Source: Crateriforma spongiae | GTDB lineage: Bacteria > Planctomycetota > Planctomycetia > Pirellulales > Pirellulaceae | Length of the DNA: 64,000 nt | NCBI RefSeq assembly: GCF_012290005.1 | Contig: NZ_JAAXMS010000005.1 | Location: forward strand, 1 to 64,000 | Direction of reading: 5' to 3' | Shown: positions 24,106 to 33,148 of the stretch, in pieces | Layout: the number at the start of each line of letters is the position of its first letter | Numbering within the stretch: position 1 is the stretch's first letter | Position numbers and translations under genes: made by a program | The notes under the pieces: model-generated | What the model was told of the DNA's origin: nothing | Seen by the model: only the letters and a program-made list of their open reading frames with translations | Database searches by the model: none

Positions 24106-25110
24106 GTGCCCTACGCCAAGCTTGGTCCCATCGCTGTGCATCTTCCCGAACGGGTGGAGACCAACGATGAATTGCAGCAAATGTTTCCGCGTTGGGATTT
24201 GCCGCTGATCGCTGAAAAGACGGGCATTCACCAGCGGCACATCGCGGCCGACGGGGAAACCGCTTCGGATCTGGCCCTGGCGGCGGCCGAGCGATTATTC
24301 GCCGAGCAGTCGATCGATCCGGCGGACATCGATTTTCTGCTGTTCTGTACCCAGACGCCCGACTATCCCCTGCCGACGACCAGTTGTCTGTTGCAGGATC
24401 GCCTGGGATTGCCGACGAAATGTGGTGCGTTGGATTTCAACTTGGGCTGCAGCGGGTACGTCTACGGGCTGGCGATGGCCGACGGGCTGATCCAAAGTGG
24501 TGCGGCACGCAATGTTTTGTTGATCACTGCGGAAACGTACAGCAAATACATCGACGCGGAGGACCGGAGCCTGCGGACCATTTTTGGCGACGCAGCGGCC
24601 GCCACGATGGTCACCGCGGCCGAGGACAAAACGTTGTGGGGTTTTAAATTTGGCAGTGACGGCAGCGGCGGTGACATGCTGTTGGTCGGTGACGGCGGGG
24701 CGCGTCCGGCGGAAGATGCGATCCGGCCGCGCCACCGGAAACGTTGGAAAAGTCGGCTGTATATGGACGGCCCCAGCCTGATCAATTTCACTGTCGAAGC
24801 GATTCCCAGATTGTGCCGAGAAATTTTGGAAGAAAACGGCCTGACCGACGCCGACGTCGATCGCTACTTGATGCACCAGGCGACCTGGAAAATGCTGGAT
24901 CAGCTGCGTCAGCGGATGCAAATCAGCACCGAGCGGTTGCCGATCGAAATGGCCGACATCGGCAATACGGTGTCATGCACGCTGCCGATCTTGATCGATC
25001 GCCAACGAAAGAAGGTCGCACCCACTTCGGCGTCGGTTAACATGCTGGTAGGTTTCGGTGTCGGATTGTCTTGGGCGGGCTGTCTTTGGAAAGACGACAT
25101 GCAAGGCTGA
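24106..25110 (+). CDS. 3-oxoacyl-ACP synthase III family (FabH-like)
   Basis: 334 aa, the usual KASIII length. The catalytic triad is visible: Cys115 in NLGCSGYVYGL, His257 in YLMHQATWKML, and Asn287 in IGNTVSCTLP. Also present are the N-terminal IAEKTGIHQRHIAADGE and FGDAAAATMVTAAED. KASIII enzymes condense an acyl-CoA with malonyl-ACP to start a chain. The HQA motif is followed by Thr where classical FabH has Asn, and no other fatty-acid gene is close, so this may be a specialised paralogue rather than the housekeeping enzyme. GTG start at 24106. Confidence 0.88.
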   Translation: MPYAKLGPIAVHLPERVETNDELQQMFPRWDLPLIAEKTGIHQRHIAADGETASDLALAAAERLFAEQSIDPADIDFLLFCTQTPDYPLPTTSCLLQDRLGLPTKCGALDFNLGCSGYVYGLAMADGLIQSGAARNVLLITAETYSKYIDAEDRSLRTIFGDAAAATMVTAAEDKTLWGFKFGSDGSGGDMLLVGDGGARPAEDAIRPRHRKRWKSRLYMDGPSLINFTVEAIPRLCREILEENGLTDADVDRYLMHQATWKMLDQLRQRMQISTERLPIEMADIGNTVSCTLPILIDRQRKKVAPTSASVNMLVGFGVGLSWAGCLWKDDMQG

Positions 25111-25163
25111 TTCCACCGCACCGCGGTTTCCGTCGCTAACGCCCGAGGGAAAGCTATTTCGCC

Positions 25164-25802
25164 ATGTCGATCGATTTGACCGGAAAGTTTTTGGTCGCGT
25201 CGCCGCACCTGTCCGACGGGAATTTTCTGCGCAGCGTCGTGTTCATTCTGCGGCACGATCCGCAGGGGGCGTTCGGATTGGCCTTGGACCGTCCGACCGA
25301 TCGCAGATTCGGCGATCTGATCCAAATGAGTTCTCAAAAAGGGCCGACCCGAGACGACGATTTCATTTACGTCGGTGGTCCGGTCCAAGGACCGCTGCTG
25401 GCTCTGCACGATTTGGCGGGCGTCGGCGATCCGGTCGGCCAGCCCGGTGATGACCCATCGGGACAATGCGTCGTCCATGACAACCCGGCCGAACCATGGG
25501 GATCGATGTCCATTGAATTGGGCAACCCACCGGCATGGATTACGGGGGACGAAGACCACTTGAGAATTCTGTACCGGCGTTTGGATGTCCGCGTGCGTTT
25601 TGTTGCGGACTACAGCGGTTGGGGACCGCAACAATTGGACATGGAATTTCAAGCCGGCGGTTGGTTGTATTGTGACGCGACGTCGGATCTGGTGTTCGGT
25701 CCGCCCGACCAGTTGTGGCGACAATGCGTTTGCCGCTGTGGCAACGAGGTTTTCGGTGATACCGTGCCCGGGATGCAGTCCGTTTCGCCCACGGTGAATT
25801 AG
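25164..25802 (+). CDS. UPF0301/AlgH (YqgE) family protein
   Basis: 212 aa. Opens with the family hallmark LTGKFLVASPHLSDGNFLRSVVFILRH and GAFGLALDRPTD, then FIYVGGPVQGPLLALHDLAG, VRFVADYSGWGPQQLDMEFQAGGWL and a C-terminal DLVFGPPDQLWRQC, all characteristic of YqgE/AlgH. Members regulate alginate genes in Pseudomonas, but the biochemical role is not established. Only 3 nt separate it from the downstream phosphatase gene, indicating an operon. Confidence 0.93.
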   Translation: MSIDLTGKFLVASPHLSDGNFLRSVVFILRHDPQGAFGLALDRPTDRRFGDLIQMSSQKGPTRDDDFIYVGGPVQGPLLALHDLAGVGDPVGQPGDDPSGQCVVHDNPAEPWGSMSIELGNPPAWITGDEDHLRILYRRLDVRVRFVADYSGWGPQQLDMEFQAGGWLYCDATSDLVFGPPDQLWRQCVCRCGNEVFGDTVPGMQSVSPTVN

Positions 25803-25805
25803 ACC

Positions 25806-26564
25806 ATGCGACGTTTGGTGATCGGCGATATTCATGGATGCGGCAAGGCGCTGCGCACCTTGATCGAATCCATTGATCCGGCGGCGGATGACGAAATCGT
25901 TTTCCTGGGGGACTACGTTGACCGTGGTCCCAACAGCCGTGACGTCGTCGATCAGATCTTGGAACTGCAGAATCGCTGTCGCGTCGTCACCCTTCGCGGC
26001 AATCACGAGATCATGATGCTGGGGGTGCTGTGTGGCGGTTGCGATCCGGCGGTGTGGTTGGCCAGTGGTGGTAAGTCGACGCTTGCCAGTTACGGCGGAT
26101 CGCTCAGCCGAGTCCCGTCGGCTCATGTCCAGTTTTTCCAGCAACTGCGTCCGTTTTACGAGACCGCGGATCGGATCTTTGTGCACGCGGGATATCAGCA
26201 CGATGTTTCGCCGGCAATGACCGATGACGCGGTCATCTATTGGAACCACTTGACCAACGTTCCGCCGCCGCATCACAGCGGCAAACGGGTGTACGTCGGA
26301 CACACGCCACAGCCTCACGGAAATGTGCTGGACCTGGGGCACATCATTTGTTTGGACACGTATTGTTTTGGCGGCGGGTATTTGACCGCTATGGACGTCG
26401 ACACGTCGGAGATCATCCAGGCGGATCGCCATGGTCACCTTCGTCGTGACCGCCAGATTGTGTTGTTTGAATGGATCAAACAGCGTTGGAAAAGCTATCG
26501 TGAGCGCCGCACGCAAAGAAACGATGAAGATGTCTTGACCCAGCCGGCTGCGCAAGATGTCTAG
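25806..26564 (+). CDS. PPP-family serine/threonine phosphatase or ApaH-like hydrolase
   Basis: 252 aa with the three metallophosphoesterase motifs: GDIHG (residues 7-11), GDYVDRGPNS and LRGNHEIMML, then the His ligands FVHAGY and VYVGHTPQPHG. The same fold serves protein phosphatases PP1-like/PrpA and diadenosine-tetraphosphate hydrolases; sequence alone does not decide. No signal peptide. Operon with the AlgH-like gene, 3 nt upstream; followed by a terminator. Confidence 0.92.
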   Translation: MRRLVIGDIHGCGKALRTLIESIDPAADDEIVFLGDYVDRGPNSRDVVDQILELQNRCRVVTLRGNHEIMMLGVLCGGCDPAVWLASGGKSTLASYGGSLSRVPSAHVQFFQQLRPFYETADRIFVHAGYQHDVSPAMTDDAVIYWNHLTNVPPPHHSGKRVYVGHTPQPHGNVLDLGHIICLDTYCFGGGYLTAMDVDTSEIIQADRHGHLRRDRQIVLFEWIKQRWKSYRERRTQRNDEDVLTQPAAQDV

Positions 26565-26565
26565 G

Positions 26566-26594
26566 AAGCGTTTGAATCGAACGAAACGCTTTTT
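26566..26594 (+). terminator. Rho-independent terminator after the phosphatase gene
   Basis: AAGCGTTT (26566-26573) pairs with AAACGCTT (26584-26591) around a 10-nt loop, followed by TTT. It begins 2 nt after the stop codon. Confidence 0.75.
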
Positions 26595-26837
26595 CGGTCG
26601 TCACCGCAAATCGATGGGGCGGCCGTATCGCGGGGCGGGGCAACGAGCAACGGACGGTTCGCGGAGAACAGCCTTCACCGAACGTTGCGTTCCCTAGGGT
26701 CTGCCGTAGCGCATCACACCGCGCCGGAGCGACCGACAACGATGGATCATTGCGGTCCAGTTATCCTGTGTTCGTTTCGTCGACTTTGCATTTTTTGTGA
26801 CGCACCCTGAGGGGCAACGTCCACCGACAGTTGGGTC

Positions 26838-28202
26838 ATGCGCCGAGCCATCGCCAAATCGATCACCCGTTCGCGACGCCACATGCCATCGGCATTTTTG
26901 GCGGGGCTGGTCGTGTGGTTGGTCGCGTCGGTGTTGTTGCTGAAATCGTATTGGCTGCTGTTACCCGCGATCGGCGGGGGGAGTCTGGTCTACGCGGCGT
27001 TGTTGGCCAAGTTTTTGCGAATCCGCAGCGACGAAGTCGAATCACAGGTCGACAAGCTGGCCAGAGAAAACGACAGCTGGAAAGAGCGATTCGAAAGTCT
27101 GCACGCTCAGTCACGCCAAAACGCCATGGTGTTGGCGCAGATGTCCGACGGCGTGGTGGTGATCGACAAGGACTGGACCATATTGTTGATGAATCCGATG
27201 GCCAAGCAACTGCTGGGTTTGCGGGCGGAGGATCATCACCTGGGGCGTGACCTGCGGGCGATCGTCCGATTGCCCGAGATGGTTTCGGCGGTCGAACAGG
27301 TGTTTGCGGGCGAATTGTCCAAACGAGTCAATATCGACGTCAGTCAGCTGGGGCGGGTGCGGCCGGTGTCGATCAGCGTTGGTGCCATTGAATCCGGCAG
27401 TGAAGGTAATCTGTTGCTGGCGATCCACGACGAATCCGAGGCCAGGCGATTGGAATCGGTGCGACGCGAATTCATCGCCAACGTGTCGCACGAATTGAAA
27501 ACGCCGCTGGCCGCAATCAAGGGATACGCCGAGACTGTGGAGCTGGCGTTGGAGGATGATCCGGATGCCGCGGTTCACTTCATGAGCCAGATTCGTGAAC
27601 AGTGTTTGCGGTTGGAACGGCTGGTCGCCGGCATGATGCAACTGGCTCGGGCACAATCGGGTCAGCAGAATCTACGGTGCGCGTCGATCAGTTTGGCCGA
27701 GGTTGTCACCGAAGCGGTCAAAACCTATCGACCGGTCGCGGCGGCCAAGAATATCGACCTTCAGGCGGCAAAAATGGACCCCACGGTTCGAGCATTTGTT
27801 GACCGCGAGGCAACGCTGACGATCGCCAACAACTTGATTGGTAACGCCGTGCGTTACACTCACGACGGCGGTCGCGTCGTCGTCGATGTCCGTGGCGAAG
27901 GTCCGGTCAGCTGGTTCGTGGTCGATGACACCGGCGTCGGGATCGAACCGGAGGAACTGAATCGCATTTTTGAACGGTTTTATCGGGTCGAAAAGACTCG
28001 CGAAGTCGCCGGCGGTGGAACGGGGCTGGGGCTGTCCATCGTCAAGAACCTAATCGCGGCACTCGGTGGCGACATTCGTGTGGAAAGCCGGCCGGGTGTC
28101 GGGTCACGCTTCGCCGTCGCGTTGCCGGCCGAGCAAGGTTACCGATGCGAAACACAACGGGGCGAATCATCGACCAGAAATGCTCGAGGGGTGGTCGTAT
28201 AG
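26838..28202 (+). CDS. PhoR-like membrane sensor histidine kinase
   Basis: 454 aa. Two membrane segments (about 17-36 and 38-58), then a PAS domain (about 93-200: MVLAQMSDGVVVIDKDWTIL), HisKA with phosphoacceptor His218 in FIANVSHELKTPLAAIKGYA, and HATPase_c with N box NLIGNAVRYTHDGG, VDDTGVGIEPEE, IFERFYRVEKTRE and GTGLGLSIVKNLIA. Order and the HELKTPL box match PhoR/ResE-type kinases. The OmpR-type regulator follows 212 nt downstream, so they form a two-component pair; phosphate sensing is only suggested by resemblance, and no pst or phoU gene is nearby. ATG 26838. Confidence 0.92.
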   Translation: MRRAIAKSITRSRRHMPSAFLAGLVVWLVASVLLLKSYWLLLPAIGGGSLVYAALLAKFLRIRSDEVESQVDKLARENDSWKERFESLHAQSRQNAMVLAQMSDGVVVIDKDWTILLMNPMAKQLLGLRAEDHHLGRDLRAIVRLPEMVSAVEQVFAGELSKRVNIDVSQLGRVRPVSISVGAIESGSEGNLLLAIHDESEARRLESVRREFIANVSHELKTPLAAIKGYAETVELALEDDPDAAVHFMSQIREQCLRLERLVAGMMQLARAQSGQQNLRCASISLAEVVTEAVKTYRPVAAAKNIDLQAAKMDPTVRAFVDREATLTIANNLIGNAVRYTHDGGRVVVDVRGEGPVSWFVVDDTGVGIEPEELNRIFERFYRVEKTREVAGGGTGLGLSIVKNLIAALGGDIRVESRPGVGSRFAVALPAEQGYRCETQRGESSTRNARGVVV

Positions 28203-28414
28203 CCACTGGTGCCGCGGGCCTGGAATTCACTGAATATTCACCATTTCCAAATCGTTCCAGCAGGTGCGAAAAAACAACTTTTCAACCAATATGACGCTGC
28301 CGTTCGTTTACCGAGGCGAATTCACGCCGCCGCAATCCTGCGGAAGCCAAACTGAGGTTGGAAATCATGATGGTGACCACGTCCCCGCTGCCGACAAAGC
28401 GACTCCAAAGCCCC

Positions 28415-29101
28415 ATGTCTGAAATCAAGGTCCTGGTGGTCGAAGACTACCAACCTCTTGCCGAAACTCTGGAATACCAACTGCAGCGGGCCGGTTACGA
28501 AGTGCACCGTGCCGCCGATGGCCGCGAGGCCTTGGAACAGGCCAGTTTGCTATTGCCCGACGTCGTTTTCTTGGACGTCGATCTGCCGGTGCTAAGCGGC
28601 GTCGAAGTTTGCAAGCAGTTGCGTGCCAACACGAAAACACGCGGCACGTTGATCCTGATGCTTAGTGCGTTGGGTGAAGAATCCGATCAGGTGGTCGGAT
28701 TTGCCGTGGGAGCCGACGACTACGTCGTGAAACCGGTCGAAAGCTACAAAGTCTTGCTACAGCGTCTAAAAGCGCTGCTGCGTCGTCGTGAACCGATCGT
28801 CGATGACCATGATTCGGTCACCCACAAGGGCGTCACTGTGGATCGACGTCGTTTCGTCGTGACGTTCCAAAACGAACCGCTGAAGCTGACCCGCAGCGAG
28901 TTTCGATTGCTGGACACACTGATTCGTCAGCCCGGACGCGCGTTCGGCCGTGGAGAGTTGGTCGACGCCGCCTTGGGTGAAGACACCATGGTTCTGGAAC
29001 GCACCATCGACGTCCACGTGCGTGCCCTGCGAAAGAAAATGGGGGCGGCCGCCGACCTGATCGAGACCGTCCGCGGCGTCGGATACCGTTTCCAAGAATA
29101 G
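28415..29101 (+). CDS. OmpR/PhoB-family response regulator
   Basis: 228 aa. Receiver domain (4-120) with acidic pocket VVEDYQ, phosphoacceptor Asp54 in VVFLDVDLPVLSG and Lys in DYVVKPVESYKVL; C-terminal winged helix (about 130-226) with LTRSEFRLLDTLIRQPGRAF, recognition helix RTIDVHVRALRKKMG and wing ETVRGVGYRFQE. Expected partner of the kinase just upstream. Start uncertain: ATG 28415 puts the receiver at the N-terminus, but ATGs at 28367 and 28370 follow a GAGG at 28353-28356 and would add 15-16 residues. Confidence 0.93.
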   Translation: MSEIKVLVVEDYQPLAETLEYQLQRAGYEVHRAADGREALEQASLLLPDVVFLDVDLPVLSGVEVCKQLRANTKTRGTLILMLSALGEESDQVVGFAVGADDYVVKPVESYKVLLQRLKALLRRREPIVDDHDSVTHKGVTVDRRRFVVTFQNEPLKLTRSEFRLLDTLIRQPGRAFGRGELVDAALGEDTMVLERTIDVHVRALRKKMGAAADLIETVRGVGYRFQE

Positions 29102-29269
29102 ACAGGTTTCGGGAAACCGCTTGGGCAGCGTCGGCTGTGTCCCACCGTCCCGGTGGAACCCGGATATTCGTTTCAAGTTCACACTCGTTTTGGATCGATG
29201 GATGTCACAGTCGGTCGATCCAAAATCGGCCGACGCATCCTCCGTCGCCACGAGTCAACGAGAATCGAA

Positions 29270-29470
29270 ATGTCCGAATCGGCTTCCACGCCCGAAGAAC
29301 TTGTCCTGGCCATGTCCGTGGATGAATTGCAAGAATTGTTGGCGGACATGGGGTTCGAACCGACGGAACGTTTGGCGACGTCCATTCGGGAACTGGTCCA
29401 ACACACCGGCAGCCTGGACGCATCGATCGTTGCCCTGCACGACGCCGAAGTAACGCGGCGGGCCGCCTAG
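29270..29470 (+). CDS. Small acidic helical protein
   Basis: 66 aa, mostly helical and acidic (MSESASTPEELVLAMSVDEL, LLADMGFEPTERLATSIREL, HDAEVTRRAA). No signal peptide or cysteines. The frame is open upstream, but ATG 29270 starts the coherent helical part. Nothing functional recognised; it may be a small regulatory or interaction protein. It lies 168 nt after the response-regulator gene, same strand. Confidence 0.55.
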   Translation: MSESASTPEELVLAMSVDELQELLADMGFEPTERLATSIRELVQHTGSLDASIVALHDAEVTRRAA

Positions 29471-29807
29471 TCGCGAGCATTCTGGGCTGGCAGCCGGATG
29501 CTGTTGTCGCGTCGAGTCCCCCGGCCCGATTGCCGTTTCGACGCATCCGCCGGGACAAGCAGTCCGGGCAAGCTGCTATTAAGTGCGATGATCTCTTTTG
29601 TCGCATGCAACGCGGCCCGGCCATCGATCGATTGCATGGCCGCGGGCGAACGCGCACAGTGGGAAACCGCCGATACATCAACCGTGTATCGGTTTGTCGC
29701 AAACAGCCGACGTTCACAATCAACGCCACCGACGGCGGTGTGATGCGATGATCGGCTGATTGCCGCCCGAAAAGGCGTCCCACCCCATTTCGCCCACCGC
29801 TAGATCC
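29471..29807. other. Intergenic region, no gene supported
   Basis: 337 nt. Short open frames lack protein-like features. A self-complementary stretch with ATCGATCGAT near 29623-29632 inside GGCCATCGATCGATTGCATGGCC could form a hairpin, but no T run follows it. Confidence 0.4.
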
Positions 29808-31964
29808 ATGCTTGCACAATGCGACGTGCGATTCGTTGTAGGACGAATCGCTTCGATGCTGACCCTAAGTTGTTTGTTGATTGGTGTTCAGTGCGGCGCC
29901 GCGGAGTTCCACGTTCGTGCCGACGCGGCATCGGGTGGCGATGGTTCGGCGGAAGCACCTTTTCGAACCATCCAGCATGCCTGTGATTCGATCGCGGCGA
30001 TGCCCATGCAGCAGCGTCAGCGCGAGGGGGTGACGGTTTGGATTGGCGGAGGAATCCATCGCATTGATACGCCGATCCGGCTGGGGGCTGAACACAGCGG
30101 CGATGTGGATCACCCCGTTCGATTCGCGGCGGTGCCTGGCGAACAACCGGTGATCAGTGGCGGTATTCCAATCGGATCCAGTCCGGAGCAATCCTGGCGA
30201 CGCCACGATGACAAACGGTGGGTGGTGGATCTGCCCAAACGCGGCGATGGTTCGCTCTGGCGATTTCGGCAACTGTACGTCAACGGCCAGCGACGGTATC
30301 GAGCGCGGACGCCTAATGAGGGCTTTTATCGTGTGGCCGCCTGTCCCGAAGGCACGCCAAAATCAGTTCACTATCACACCGATTGCAAGACCTTTCAGTT
30401 CCACCCCGGCGACTTGCGATCCGACTGGAAGAATCTTCAAGACGTCGAAGTCATCGTGTATCACTTTTGGACCGATTCGCACTTGCCGATCGCGACCATT
30501 GATGACCAGACGAACACGGTGACCTTCGCCCATCGTGCCGGCAAAGTCTTTACGAATGACTTCAGCGAAGAAGGGGCTCGCTACGTCGTTGAGAACGTGT
30601 TCGAAGCGTTGGACCAACCGGGCGAATGGTATTTGGATTCAACCCAACAGCGTCTGTACTACTATCCACACGCTGATGAGGACATGACCAAAGCGAATGT
30701 GGTCGCACCGCTAGCGTCACAGATGGTGGTGATCGACGGCGATGTTCAATCGCAAAGATTTGCCGAACACATTCGATTTGAAGGTTTGACGTATCGGTAT
30801 TGCAGTTTCGATTTTCCGCCCGGCAATTCCAATGATCAACAGGGATCCGCCAGTATTCCCGCCGCGGTGGAATTCAACGCCGCACATGATTGCGTCCTGG
30901 ACCATTGTCGTTTCCATGACTTGGGCACCTTTGCGATCGATATCAAAGACGGTTGCGTTGGGAACCAAGTGACCCATTGCGATTTTTCGGACTTGTCCGC
31001 CGGAGGGATTCGGATCGGTGGCGGTGATGAAAAGGCACCGCCGTGGTATCGGACCGAGAATAACGTCGTGTCGGACAATCGTTTGGTGGGTTACGGAATC
31101 GATTTTCCGTCCGCCGTGGGCATCTTGCTGACCGACACCTCGGGGAACCGTGTCGCGCACAACGAAATCAGCGGTGGTGAATACACCGGCGTTTCCGTCG
31201 GGTGGACGTGGGGATATGGCCGCAGCATCAGTCGCGACAACCAGATCGAAAACAACCACATCCACGATATCGGCGGAATGCTCAGTGATCTGGGTGGAAT
31301 TTACACCTTGGGCGTTTCACCGGGCACGGTTTTACGTGGCAACCACATTCACGACATCGATGCCAACGGTTACGGCGGATGGGGCATCTATCATGATGAA
31401 GGATCGACTCACATTTTGGTGGAGAACAACTTGGTGCACGACACCAAGTTTTCTGCGTTCAACATCCACTTTGCAAAGGAAGTCACCGTTCGCAACAACA
31501 TCTTTGCGCTCGGGGAATTGGAACAGTTGAGCCGCAGTCGCGTGGAACCGCACGTCAGCGTCTACTTTGAAAACAACATCGTTTACTGGACCGACGGCAA
31601 ACTGCTTAGCAAAAACTGGAGCGATCAGGAGTATTCGTTCTATCTGCATCCGAAGAACAGTTCGGGAACCGCACAACGCACCGAAACGTCCGTGTTCGAC
31701 TGGAACTTGTACTTCAATCCGAATGCCACCGCGGAAGACGCGTTGTGGGACGGCGGTTCACTGGCCCAGTGGCAACAACGGGGAAAGGATCGCAATGGTG
31801 TGTTCGCCGATCCGGGTTTTGCCGACCCACAAAACGGTGACTTTACGATGTCGCTGACGTCGCCGGCGCTGAAACTTGGTTTCAGACCGTGGGATGTTTC
31901 CGCGGCGGGCCCCAGAGGTGATGTTGGTCCGCCGGTGACCGCCGCAACCGATGATCAGCGTTGA
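29808..31964 (+). CDS. Secreted right-handed beta-helix protein, GH141-like
   Basis: 718 aa. Signal peptide MLAQCDVRFVVGRIASMLTL... ends near QCGAA. The mature start EFHVRADAASGGDGSAEAPF RTIQHAC is the typical entry to pectate-lyase-like beta-helix enzymes. A beta-sandwich-like part contains RQLYVNGQRRYRARTPNEGF, a hallmark I associate with the GH141-like group (fucosidase/xylanase). From about 330 to 600 come repeated rungs (NVVSDNRLVGYGI, NRVAHNEISGGEYTGVS, DNQIENNHIHDIGG, LRGNHIHDID, LVENNLVHDTKF). Likely acts on a plant or algal polysaccharide outside the cytoplasm. ATG 29808 chosen over an upstream TTG. Its end overlaps the next gene by 10 bp. Confidence 0.85.
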   Translation: MLAQCDVRFVVGRIASMLTLSCLLIGVQCGAAEFHVRADAASGGDGSAEAPFRTIQHACDSIAAMPMQQRQREGVTVWIGGGIHRIDTPIRLGAEHSGDVDHPVRFAAVPGEQPVISGGIPIGSSPEQSWRRHDDKRWVVDLPKRGDGSLWRFRQLYVNGQRRYRARTPNEGFYRVAACPEGTPKSVHYHTDCKTFQFHPGDLRSDWKNLQDVEVIVYHFWTDSHLPIATIDDQTNTVTFAHRAGKVFTNDFSEEGARYVVENVFEALDQPGEWYLDSTQQRLYYYPHADEDMTKANVVAPLASQMVVIDGDVQSQRFAEHIRFEGLTYRYCSFDFPPGNSNDQQGSASIPAAVEFNAAHDCVLDHCRFHDLGTFAIDIKDGCVGNQVTHCDFSDLSAGGIRIGGGDEKAPPWYRTENNVVSDNRLVGYGIDFPSAVGILLTDTSGNRVAHNEISGGEYTGVSVGWTWGYGRSISRDNQIENNHIHDIGGMLSDLGGIYTLGVSPGTVLRGNHIHDIDANGYGGWGIYHDEGSTHILVENNLVHDTKFSAFNIHFAKEVTVRNNIFALGELEQLSRSRVEPHVSVYFENNIVYWTDGKLLSKNWSDQEYSFYLHPKNSSGTAQRTETSVFDWNLYFNPNATAEDALWDGGSLAQWQQRGKDRNGVFADPGFADPQNGDFTMSLTSPALKLGFRPWDVSAAGPRGDVGPPVTAATDDQR

Positions 31965-33055
31965 TAGATCGGCAAGTAGTGATAGCGAACGCTGAGGCTG
32001 AGCACTGCCAGTGCGGTGGTGTAAATGGGGCCGATATTGCGTTCCTCGCTGCGATAGCCGTGCCACGATCCATCGCCGCGTTGGTCTTTCAGCAGAATGG
32101 CAGATGTCAGACGACGGGCCGTATCGGCATAGGTGTCGCCCACTTGGTACATCGCTTGGGCGTAGTAGTAGATGCCATAGAAAAAGAATCGTTCGTTGGT
32201 CCGTGGCGGATGTTCTAGCAACCATTTGGCCGCCGCGGTGACGACCGGTGATTCGTAACGACCGCAGACTTGCATCGCCAGCAAGCCGGCGGCGGTCATT
32301 GCAAAGGTGCCACTTCGGGACCCCGGCATGTAGCTGAACCCTGCCGCCGCGTCACTGATCCTGCCGTCGGGCAGACGCTGGGCCGTGGACGATTGGACCA
32401 GGTAACTGACCGCTTGGTCGATGGCTTCGCCGGGGACATGCATGCCATCGTTGTTGGCCGAACGCAGGGCCATCAACTGCCAAATGGAAACCGACAGATC
32501 GGAATCAGTCGAATCCGGTGCATATCGCCAACCGCCCTGCATGCTGCTGCGTTTCTTTACCTTTTGAGCCTGCAGGATCAGCCCAATCGCTTGCTCCAGG
32601 GCTTTGTGCATTCGAACATTTTGGTCGACATCAATTCCCATCCCTAGCATCTCGGTCAGCATCAGCGTGATGATGCCATGACCGTACATTTGTGAACGGT
32701 CGCGACGTCCGAAGTATCCGTTGGCGTCCTGGTTGTCTGGTTTCAAAACGAATTCCAAAGCCCGCGTCATCGCCTTGCCCCGATCGGTTTGGCGATCGGG
32801 TTGAACGCCCACCGATGCCATGGCCATGATCGCCAACGATGTCATGGCGACTTCGTTTTGACGATCGGCAATCGAACCATTTTGGCCTTGCCGGTTCACC
32901 AGATAGTCGACGGCTTCGGAAACCGCGTTGTCGACTTCATCGGGCACGTACAGTCGAGACCAATCGGCATCGTTGTCGGTTTGGGCCAACAGTCGGGACC
33001 CGCCTGTGGTCGCAATCGCACCGGCCAGCATTGATCCGATGAAGTCACGGCGCAT
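31955..33055 (-). CDS. Tat-exported terpenoid-cyclase-fold (squalene-hopene-like) repeat protein
   Basis: 366 aa. Twin-arginine type signal MRRDFIGSMLAGAIATTGGS. The rest is an alpha/alpha-toroid of repeats like those in prenyltransferase/squalene-cyclase proteins: AVDYLVNRQGQNGSI, TSLAIMAMASVG, ALEFVLKPDNQDANGYFG, GGWRYAPDSTDSDLSVSIWQ, WLLEHPP, ILLKDQRGDGSWHG. No DxDD catalytic motif of cyclases, so it is probably a binding or scaffolding protein. Planctomycetes have many copies of this type. The frame is open to 33136, but the Tat motif supports ATG 33055. Confidence 0.85.
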   Translation of the reverse strand: MRRDFIGSMLAGAIATTGGSRLLAQTDNDADWSRLYVPDEVDNAVSEAVDYLVNRQGQNGSIADRQNEVAMTSLAIMAMASVGVQPDRQTDRGKAMTRALEFVLKPDNQDANGYFGRRDRSQMYGHGIITLMLTEMLGMGIDVDQNVRMHKALEQAIGLILQAQKVKKRSSMQGGWRYAPDSTDSDLSVSIWQLMALRSANNDGMHVPGEAIDQAVSYLVQSSTAQRLPDGRISDAAAGFSYMPGSRSGTFAMTAAGLLAMQVCGRYESPVVTAAAKWLLEHPPRTNERFFFYGIYYYAQAMYQVGDTYADTARRLTSAILLKDQRGDGSWHGYRSEERNIGPIYTTALAVLSLSVRYHYLPIYQR

Positions 33056-33148
33056 CGTCAATGTCACGTGGCGCTGCCGGACGTCTATCGGCCGTGTTTC
33101 ATTGCGGAAGATGATTGAAGACATTGGGCGATTCACCGATGGATTCGT

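Noticed and set aside
24909-26555. 548-codon minus-strand ORF
   Set aside because: It spans the FabH-like gene end, AlgH and the phosphatase on the opposite strand; all three have clear family motifs, so it is a shadow.
29498-29743. 81-codon plus-strand ORF in the gap before the beta-helix gene
   Set aside because: No ribosome site, irregular composition and no motif.
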